A DNA stretch of 12,233 nt from an uncultured Acidimicrobiaceae bacterium (lineage in GTDB: Bacteria; Actinomycetota; Acidimicrobiia; Acidimicrobiales; Bog-793). The notes under the pieces are model-generated. The model saw only the letters and a program-made list of their open reading frames with translations. It was not told where the DNA came from and ran no database searches. Every line of letters begins with the position of its first letter. Positions within the stretch are counted from its first letter, which is position 1. Location of the stretch: assembly GCA_903907185.1 (NCBI GenBank), contig CAIVND010000180.1, forward strand, positions 1-12,233. Direction: 5' to 3'. Made by a program: the position numbers and the translations under genes. Of this stretch, positions 7,014-12,233 are shown piece after piece.

Positions 7014-7655
7014 ATGATTGCGGTACTTGATTACGGCATTGGGAATTTGCGATCAGCAGAGAAGGCACTTGAACACCTCGGTGCCGAGGTCAGAATGGTC
7101 AGTGACCCCAAAGATGCAGTTGGGGCAACAGGTGTCGTGCTTCCGGGGGTGGGTTCATTTGGTGCATGTGTCCGTGCACTTCGGGCGAGTCATCTCGATG
7201 AAGTCGCCCGTCAAGCGCACGAACAGCAAGTTCCCTTTTTAGGGGTCTGCGTTGGATTCCAGATGTTGTTTGACGATTCTGAGGAGAGTCCTGGGGAGCA
7301 AGGTCTTGGAATCTTTGGAGGCTCAGTAAAGAAGATACCGGGTACGGTTCGACTTCCCCAGATCCAGTGGAATGTTGTGGACTTCACCTCGACAACTTCA
7401 GCGATGCTTCCAACGTCGATGGGGGAGCAATGGATGTATTTCGTGCACAGTTTCGTCCCCGTGCCGAACGAACAGGAAATGCCGCACATCGTTGGTACGA
7501 CAGAATATGGAGCGACTTTGGCGGTAGCGCTTGAAGAGGGCAATACCTGGGGTGTGCAGTTTCATCCTGAGAAGTCAGGTCGCAATGGGCTTGCCCTTCT
7601 CGATCGGTTCGTATCGCAGTGCGACAGGACCGATACCTCATTGCAAGGGAGTTAG
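7014..7655 (+). CDS. hisH: Imidazole glycerol phosphate synthase, glutaminase subunit
   Basis: HisH hydrolyses glutamine and passes ammonia through the HisF barrel to make imidazoleglycerol phosphate and AICAR. The 213-residue protein is a class I glutamine amidotransferase with the catalytic triad C79 (GVCVGFQ), H184 and E186 (QFHPEKS). The N-terminal VLDYGIGNLRS (4-14) and LPGVGSFGACVRAL (43-56) segments are typical. The segment LPQIQWN (114-120) occupies the place of the more usual PHMGWN. It forms a complex with HisF, encoded two genes downstream. The ATG at 7014 is 5 nt after the hisB stop; the Shine-Dalgarno is weak, so reinitiation after hisB is likely. Confidence 0.94.
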   Translation: MIAVLDYGIGNLRSAEKALEHLGAEVRMVSDPKDAVGATGVVLPGVGSFGACVRALRASHLDEVARQAHEQQVPFLGVCVGFQMLFDDSEESPGEQGLGIFGGSVKKIPGTVRLPQIQWNVVDFTSTTSAMLPTSMGEQWMYFVHSFVPVPNEQEMPHIVGTTEYGATLAVALEEGNTWGVQFHPEKSGRNGLALLDRFVSQCDRTDTSLQGS

Positions 7656-7662
7656 AGAGTCT

Positions 7663-8415
7663 ATGTATCCGTTGCCAGCGATTGATATCCGAGATGGACG
7701 ATGTGTTCGTCTGCTCCAGGGCGACTTCGCACAAGAAACCATCTACGGAGATCCATTCGAACAGGCCATAGCGTTCGTCGACCAGGGTGCATCCATGTTG
7801 CATATCGTTGATTTGGACGCGGCGCGAAGTGGTGACGCAACGAATGACGCAATCATCCGGAAGATCGCTGATCGAGTCGGTGTGCCGGTGCAGGTTGGAG
7901 GTGGTGTACGAGATCGTGAACGTGCACTCGATCTTCTCAGCGGCGGTATCGCAAGAGTCGTAATTGGAACTCTCGCTGTGGAGCAATCTGGCATCGCCTT
8001 AGATCTTGCTGAAGAGTTTCCCGATCAGATTGTGCTGGGTCTTGATCATCGAACAGAGATCATCAACGAAGTTGCGTATCGATATGTCGCAGTTCGCGGT
8101 TGGGAGAGATCCGGCGGAGTCGAGCTATTCGCACTTCTCCAAACCCTTGAGGATGCTCCGTTTGCGGGTGTAGTGGTCACCGATATCTCACGCGATGGGA
8201 CACTCCTCGGTCCAGACCTTGAGGGGTATCGTGACATCTTAAATAGAACACACCTTCCAGTGATCGCCTCGGGAGGCGTAGGAACAGTCGATGATCTCGT
8301 CCAACTCGCTCAGCTCGATGTCGGTGGTCACTCACTCGTCGGAGCAATTATCGGACGAGCACTGCTTTCCGGCGCTTTTACGGTGGCTGAGGCCGTGGTG
8401 GCATGCGAACAGTAA
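7663..8415 (+). CDS. hisA: ProFAR isomerase HisA
   Basis: HisA isomerises the aminoaldose ProFAR to the aminoketose PRFAR, an Amadori rearrangement in a (beta/alpha)8 barrel. With the ATG at 7663 the product is 250 residues, the normal length; the open frame continues upstream inside hisH but that part is a shadow. Catalytic Asp residues are D8 (LPAIDIRDG) and D174 (VVTDISRDGTLLGPDL). The phosphate-binding half-barrel repeats VQVGGGVRD (76-84) and VIASGGVGTVDD (200-211) are clear. In Actinobacteria this gene is often priA, which also does the TrpF reaction. PriA proteins usually have a Ser-Gly-Gly (S81 in known members) where this one has VGGG, which favours a plain HisA. RGWERSGG (145-152), however, resembles the PriA loop. 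AAGGGAG (7645-7651) lies upstream. Its end overlaps hisF by 13 nt. Confidence 0.93.
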   Translation: MYPLPAIDIRDGRCVRLLQGDFAQETIYGDPFEQAIAFVDQGASMLHIVDLDAARSGDATNDAIIRKIADRVGVPVQVGGGVRDRERALDLLSGGIARVVIGTLAVEQSGIALDLAEEFPDQIVLGLDHRTEIINEVAYRYVAVRGWERSGGVELFALLQTLEDAPFAGVVVTDISRDGTLLGPDLEGYRDILNRTHLPVIASGGVGTVDDLVQLAQLDVGGHSLVGAIIGRALLSGAFTVAEAVVACEQ

Positions 8416-9170
8416 GGATTGTTCCCTGTCTCGATGTTGATAACGGTCGCGTCGTCAAGGGAGTGAACTTTGTTGGCCTTGTCGATGCTGGAGATCCGGT
8501 TGAATTAGGTAAGCGCTATGACCTAGAGGGTGCAGACGAACTTGTCTTTCTCGACATCACTGCCTCCTCTGACGATCGCAAGACCATGATCGATGTCGTT
8601 GCCCGAACAGCCGATGAGGTCTTCATTCCTCTAACTGTTGGGGGTGGGGTGCGAAGCGCTAATGATGCTCGTGAGCTGCTTCGAGCTGGAGCTGACAAGG
8701 TAGCAATTAACTCCGCAGCGTTGTCTCGGCCCGAGCTTATAAGTGAGATCGCTGAAACGTTCGGAGCACAGTGTGTCGTGGTCGCAATCGATGCTCGGCG
8801 TAAAGGTGGTGATGACCACTGGGAGGTTTTCACCCACGGTGGCCGTCGAGCTACTGGAGTTGACGTGATCACATGGTCAAGGGAGGTGCAGGAGCGAGGT
8901 GCAGGTGAGATTCTGCTCACCTCCATGGATCGCGATGGCACGGAACTTGGCTATGACCTTCCGCTCTTGCGCTTGGTCCATGACGCGACCTCGATACCCA
9001 TCGTCGCCTCAGGTGGCGTCGGAGCACTTGAGCACCTAGTTGAGGGTGCTGAAGCTGGTGCGGACGCTCTGCTAGCCGCCTCCATCTTTCACTTTGGGTC
9101 CTATACCATCGCTGAAGCGAAAGAGGCACTCACTGCTGCCGGGGTCATCGTACGCCCCTATGTTCGCTGA
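8403..9170 (+). CDS. hisF: Imidazole glycerol phosphate synthase, cyclase subunit
   Basis: HisF is the cyclase barrel that uses ammonia from HisH to turn PRFAR into imidazoleglycerol phosphate and AICAR. The 255-residue protein keeps the catalytic pair D11 (CLDVDNGRVVKGV) and D130 (VVAIDARR), and K19, exactly at the family numbering. Also present are LTVGGGVRS (77-85) and IVASGGVG, the two phosphate sites, and LLTSMDRDGTELGYDL. The start at 8403 lies within the 3' end of hisA (13-nt overlap), with GGTGG just upstream, pointing to coupled translation. A 42-nt gap with no recognisable signal follows before the GroES-like gene. Confidence 0.96.
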   Translation: MRTVRIVPCLDVDNGRVVKGVNFVGLVDAGDPVELGKRYDLEGADELVFLDITASSDDRKTMIDVVARTADEVFIPLTVGGGVRSANDARELLRAGADKVAINSAALSRPELISEIAETFGAQCVVVAIDARRKGGDDHWEVFTHGGRRATGVDVITWSREVQERGAGEILLTSMDRDGTELGYDLPLLRLVHDATSIPIVASGGVGALEHLVEGAEAGADALLAASIFHFGSYTIAEAKEALTAAGVIVRPYVR

Positions 9171-9212
9171 GGCGAGAGACGAAGATCCCAGCAAGGAAGT
9201 AGCGTTGAACAG

Positions 9213-9578
9213 ATGACAAACGAGAGTCTGAAAGTCGTCGATTCCCCGAAGGCTGTTCTTGAACAGGACCGGCAACCCGTCACAATGTTGAACGACCGTG
9301 TGTTGGTGCACCTCCCCCAGAGTGAGGGCGAACGGCGATCTCGGTCAGGAATCTTGATTCCTGCCACTGCAGAGATGGCAAAGCGACTGAGTTGGTCCGA
9401 GGTCGCCGCTGTTGGACCCCAGGTGAGAACCGTCAAACCAAGTGACACTGTTCTCTTTGATCCTCAGGAGTGCTTTGAGGTAGAGGTGCATGGCGAGCAG
9501 TATCTCATCGTGCGCGAGCGGGACTTACATGCAATGGCCTCCTCGCGTCTCGACACCGGTACTGGGCTCTACCTATGA
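9213..9578 (+). CDS. GroES-like co-chaperonin-fold protein
   Basis: A 121-residue protein whose residues 25-110 match the GroES (Cpn10) fold: MLNDRVLVHL (25-34), a mobile-loop-like segment with GILIP (46-50) where GroES has its GroEL-binding hydrophobic tripeptide, then WSEVAAVGPQVRTVKPSDTVLFDP (61-84), and YLIVRERDLHAM near the end. Compared with E. coli GroES, the stretch between AVG and the VLF strand is shorter by about nine residues, so the dome hairpin is reduced, and there is a ~24-residue N-terminal extension. Proteins like this, separate from the canonical groES, are known in Actinobacteria, but their role is not established to my knowledge. A start at M25 (9285) is possible; GGAAG about 12 nt before 9213 gives modest support for the longer form. 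Its TGA overlaps the hisI ATG (ATGA), so it is translationally coupled to hisI. Confidence 0.82.
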   Translation: MTNESLKVVDSPKAVLEQDRQPVTMLNDRVLVHLPQSEGERRSRSGILIPATAEMAKRLSWSEVAAVGPQVRTVKPSDTVLFDPQECFEVEVHGEQYLIVRERDLHAMASSRLDTGTGLYL

Positions 9579-9982
9579 CTGAACCAACTGCCGAACTAGA
9601 GGAAGCCTCAAATGGTGCCGATGTTCGCCCGGGTGTTCCAGTCATGGCGACGAAAGAACAGCTTGACTCGGTGAAATACGGAGCTGACGGCCTGGTCGTT
9701 GCCATTGTGCAAGAGGCTTCAACTCTAGAAGTGCTCATGGTTGCCTACATGGACGAAGAGGCTCTACGGCGAACTTGCGAAAGTGGTCGGACTTGGTTTT
9801 ACTCGCGGTCGCGCAAGGAGTATTGGCTAAAGGGAGAGACTTCGGGCGAGCGTCAATACGTTCATGAGATCTCCTATGACTGCGATGGCGATGCACTCTT
9901 GATCATCATCGATCAAGAAGGACAGGGAGCCTGTCACACCGGTAATCATTCATGTTTCTACCGTAAATTCGGGCAGGAGTAG
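9575..9982 (+). CDS. hisI: Phosphoribosyl-AMP cyclohydrolase
   Basis: HisI opens the purine ring of PR-AMP to give ProFAR, using Zn and Mg. The 135-residue protein has LMVAYMDEEALRRT (54-67), TWFYSRSRKEYWLKGETSG (73-91), the metal cluster DCDGD (D102, C103, D104, D106), and C120/C127 in GACHTGNHSCFYR. It is monofunctional: there is no PR-ATP pyrophosphohydrolase (HisE) domain after FYRKF. A ~30-residue acidic N-terminal extension precedes the family core; ATG at 9644 (M24) is an alternative start, but the ATGA overlap with the GroES-like gene supports 9575. trpE begins 3 nt after its stop. Confidence 0.95.
   Translation: MTEPTAELEEASNGADVRPGVPVMATKEQLDSVKYGADGLVVAIVQEASTLEVLMVAYMDEEALRRTCESGRTWFYSRSRKEYWLKGETSGERQYVHEISYDCDGDALLIIIDQEGQGACHTGNHSCFYRKFGQE
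9975..9979 (+). promoter_or_regulatory. Ribosome binding site that fixes the TTG start of trpE
   Basis: AGGAG ends 6 nt before the TTG at 9986, inside the last codons of hisI. No ATG or GTG in frame nearby gives a family-like N-terminus, so this site decides the start. Confidence 0.75.
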
Positions 9983-9985
9983 TCC

Positions 9986-11527
9986 TTGATCCTCCCCGAT
10001 GCCGAACGTTTTCAACAACTTGCCGAGGACTACACCGTCGTACCCGTTTACGAAGAGCTTCTCGCAGACTCGCTGACACCAATCGGCGCATTTCGGTCGA
10101 TCGTTGGTGACGGCGACGGCTTCCTCCTTGAGTCAGTTGAGCATGCAGAGCAGTTCAGCCGCTACTCATTTATTGGTCGCAACCCAGTGTCGACGTTTCA
10201 GTTGCGCGGTGGCAAGATCGAAACGCTCGCTGGCGATCTTCCTCCAGAGGTACCTGTCGAGGGTGGCGTACTGAATGCCCTCGAATCTCTGTTGTCGATC
10301 TATCGATCGCCCGAACTGCTCGAACTTCCCCCATTTCATGGCGGCATCGTCGGATATCTCGGCTACGACGTGGTTCGTGAGATCGAACGGCTGGGAGAGC
10401 CACCCCGCGACGATCTTGGTCTACCTGACGCAATATGTTCTGTGATTGGCGAGATTGTGGCGTTTGACCATCTCAAGAGTCGGGTCGTCCTGGTGGACAA
10501 TGTGGTCTTAGGAGAGAAGGAGGGCGCTGGGCAACGCGATCAAGAATTGCTTGGTGCCTCCTACCAGCGGGCTCGGCTATCGATCGCTCGGCTGCGCCGA
10601 GATCTCGAGCAACCTATCGCCGAGACGCTCTCAACACCACCAGATCGGACGGCGAAACTCGATCCTGATGCTGTACGACGGGTGGTCTCTTCGCAGACCT
10701 ATCAGCAGGCAGTCGAAGCCGCCAAGGAGTACATCCTGTCGGGGGATGCCTTTCAGATCGTTCTCTCTCAGCGTTTCGATCTCGACCTTGATGTGGACCC
10801 GTTTGAGGTCTATCGAGTACTGCGTCAGGTGAATCCAAGCCCCTACATGTTTTTTCTCCGACAGGGTGGAGTCTGTGTTGTTGGAGCTTCGCCCGAACCG
10901 CTCGTCCAACTTCAAGGCGGTCGAGTTATCTCTCGACCGATCGCTGGAACGCGGCGGCGGGGCGTGACTGAGGAGGAGGATCGCCTTCTTGCAGCGGAGC
11001 TCGTCGAACACCCAAAGGAGATTGCAGAGCACATCATGCTCGTCGATCTCGGACGAAATGATGTTGGTCGGGTCGTAAAGTTTGGAACTGAACGCGTCGA
11101 TGAACTGATGACTCTGGAGCTCTATAGCCATGTCATGCACCTCACCTCGCAGGTTTCCGGCGAACTCCTCGATGGAAAGGGTCCAATCGACGTTCTTCGA
11201 GCCACTCTTCCCGCAGGAACGGTATCGGGAGCACCGAAGGTTCGGGCGATGACAATTATTGACGAGCTTGAGATGACTAAACGAGGGCCGTACGCAGGGA
11301 TTGTCGGATATTTTGACTTCTCTGGAAATCTTGATACGGCAATTGCAATCCGTACACTTGTGATTGGACCCGATGGACATGCTTCGGTTCAAGCAGGTGC
11401 AGGAATCGTTGCCGACAGTGACCCCGCGGCGGAAGATGCGGAGTGTTCAGCAAAGGCCCAGGCAATTCTCTCGGCCGTTGCTGGTGCACGACGGATCGCG
11501 GAAGAGCGCTCTGAGATCACCTCGTGA
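9986..11527 (+). CDS. trpE: Anthranilate synthase component I (TTG start)
   Basis: TrpE makes anthranilate from chorismate with ammonia supplied by a TrpG partner, the first committed step of tryptophan synthesis. The 513-residue protein starts at TTG (9986), behind AGGAG. The tryptophan feedback-site motif LLES is at 47-50, and NPSPYMFF (283-290) also belongs to this site, so feedback inhibition is expected. The chorismate-binding domain has HGGIVGYLGYD (118-128), GASPEPLVQL (300-309), PIAGTRRRG (318-326), HIMLVDLGRNDVGRV (349-363), ATLPAGTVSGAPKVRAM (406-422) and QAGAGIVADSDP (469-480) with downstream E residues for Mg. The LLES motif and context argue for TrpE over PabB. There is no room for a trp leader or attenuator: the gap from hisI is 3 nt. 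The TGA overlaps the next gene's GTG by 4 nt (GTGA). trpG is not in the window. Confidence 0.95.
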   Translation: MILPDAERFQQLAEDYTVVPVYEELLADSLTPIGAFRSIVGDGDGFLLESVEHAEQFSRYSFIGRNPVSTFQLRGGKIETLAGDLPPEVPVEGGVLNALESLLSIYRSPELLELPPFHGGIVGYLGYDVVREIERLGEPPRDDLGLPDAICSVIGEIVAFDHLKSRVVLVDNVVLGEKEGAGQRDQELLGASYQRARLSIARLRRDLEQPIAETLSTPPDRTAKLDPDAVRRVVSSQTYQQAVEAAKEYILSGDAFQIVLSQRFDLDLDVDPFEVYRVLRQVNPSPYMFFLRQGGVCVVGASPEPLVQLQGGRVISRPIAGTRRRGVTEEEDRLLAAELVEHPKEIAEHIMLVDLGRNDVGRVVKFGTERVDELMTLELYSHVMHLTSQVSGELLDGKGPIDVLRATLPAGTVSGAPKVRAMTIIDELEMTKRGPYAGIVGYFDFSGNLDTAIAIRTLVIGPDGHASVQAGAGIVADSDPAAEDAECSAKAQAILSAVAGARRIAEERSEITS

Positions 11528-12233
11528 CACTTTCCTTTGACGAAACTCTTGAGCAGATTGAACGGGGAGTAGTCGCTTTTATTGAATCGCATGACCTCGT
11601 CACCGCGAGTGGTTTAGACGCACGTTCGTTCTTGCAGGGACAGCTCTCCCAGGACCTCTCGATGCTTTCTTTGGGAGATAGCTGTGAATCGCTTGTTCTC
11701 TCTCCGCAGGGCAAGCTTGAAGCCTATGTTCGTGTCTGCTGCGTCGAGGAAGAGACATTTGTCCTCGATGTAGCTGCTGGGTTTGGTGAATTACTACTGG
11801 ATCGCCTTCGGCGGTTCAAGCTCAGAGTGAAGGTTGAGTTACATCTTCAATCGCACGAATTTCTAGCAGTCCGAGGTCCGCGTTCAGTCGAGTTAGCGGA
11901 TTCTCTCCAAGAGATCATCTGCAAATTTCCTGTTGACTGGCCTGGTTTGGTGGGGGTCGATGTTGTTGATGTACCCCAGTTGAGGACCGATCAATTACCC
12001 ATGGGGGACCCCAAAGCGTTGGAGGTTGCACGAATTCGAGCGGGCCTGCCAAAGATGGGTCTCGACCTTGACGAAAAGACGATCGTTCAGGAGACTCCGC
12101 TGACGTCACGGTGTGTCAGTTTCACAAAGGGTTGCTTCACCGGGCAGGAGCTTGTGGCTCGGATCGACGCACGGGGGGCAAATGTTCCGCGACACCTTTG
12201 TTTATTGCTTGTGCAACCGGGGATACGGCACCG
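11524..12233 (+). CDS. ygfZ: YgfZ/GcvT-type folate-binding protein (runs off the right edge)
   Basis: YgfZ-family proteins bind folate and support assembly or repair of some Fe-S enzymes; they share the GcvT fold but are not aminomethyltransferases. I translated from GTG at 11524, which overlaps the trpE TGA: 236 codons with no stop before the window ends; the family is about 300-350 residues. Key evidence is the signature KGCFTGQELVARIDARG (202-218) with the conserved Cys at C204, preceded by ARIRAGLPKMG (169-179), the usual RxxxGxP block. The N-terminal SFLQGQLSQDL (35-45) and LSPQGKLEAYVRV (59-71) match the start of the family. The GTGA overlap makes it part of the his-trp train by translation; why it travels with trpE is unclear. 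Confidence 0.9.
   Translation, partial: MTLSFDETLEQIERGVVAFIESHDLVTASGLDARSFLQGQLSQDLSMLSLGDSCESLVLSPQGKLEAYVRVCCVEEETFVLDVAAGFGELLLDRLRRFKLRVKVELHLQSHEFLAVRGPRSVELADSLQEIICKFPVDWPGLVGVDVVDVPQLRTDQLPMGDPKALEVARIRAGLPKMGLDLDEKTIVQETPLTSRCVSFTKGCFTGQELVARIDARGANVPRHLCLLLVQPGIRH

Noticed and set aside
7531..7662. Upstream extension of hisA into hisH
   Set aside because: It lies in another frame of hisH, and the family N-terminus (LPAIDIRDG) begins right after the ATG at 7663.
10631..11392. A 253-codon minus-strand open frame inside trpE
   Set aside because: It is opposite a fully conserved TrpE domain, its product resembles no family, and it is rich in Ser, Arg and Cys, as expected for a shadow frame.
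1..12233. Search for defence systems, mobile elements, CRISPR arrays, tRNA genes and riboswitches
   Set aside because: Nearly all of the window is filled by recognisable core-metabolism genes on a consistent pattern; no direct-repeat arrays, transposase motifs, tRNA-like folds or long leaders were seen.

Overview
The window looks like chromosomal housekeeping DNA from an actinobacterium. The best evidence is a mycothiol synthase gene (mshD), since mycothiol is made almost only by Actinobacteria. A standalone GroES-like protein of the kind found across that phylum, and a his-trp gene junction, agree with this. GC content looks like the mid-50s percent by eye, which is low for the phylum. A member of the class Acidimicrobiia is my guess, at low confidence. 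I see no phage, insertion sequence, CRISPR array, tRNA or rRNA.

Left part, minus strand (1-2964). Reading leftwards from 2964: mshD (mycothiol synthase) and rlmN (23S rRNA A2503 methyltransferase) overlap by 4 nt in an ATGA arrangement. A 152-nt gap follows, holding a perfect 15-bp inverted repeat, and then malate synthase A (aceB), whose C-terminal half lies outside the window.

Middle part (2965-3954). nth (endonuclease III) reads rightwards from a 57-nt intergenic region that it shares divergently with mshD. A 63-residue protein of unknown function reads leftwards, its 3' end overlapping the 3' end of nth by 17 nt, and its start lies only 50 nt from hisD.

Right part, plus strand (3955-12233). 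One tight gene train: hisD-hisC-hisB-hisH-hisA-hisF-(GroES-like)-hisI-trpE-ygfZ. Most junctions overlap or have gaps of 42 nt or less, so co-transcription is likely. The his genes cover histidine synthesis from the PR-AMP cyclohydrolase step (HisI) through HisA, HisH/HisF, HisB and HisC to HisD; HisB here is only the dehydratase, with no phosphatase domain. hisG, hisE and histidinol-phosphate phosphatase are not in the window. HisH/HisF also release AICAR to purine synthesis. trpE follows hisI after 3 nt and links the train to tryptophan synthesis. The GroES-like gene and ygfZ (folate-binding, Fe-S related) are non-biosynthetic passengers.

I found no undescribed system. The points most worth a second look are the inverted repeat upstream of aceB, the GroES-like gene translationally coupled to hisI, possible leaderless promoters around nth and the small ORF, a strong excess of the palindrome CGATCG, a Ser in place of the usual NAD-contacting Asn in HisD, and an HisA that looks monofunctional rather than PriA-like.
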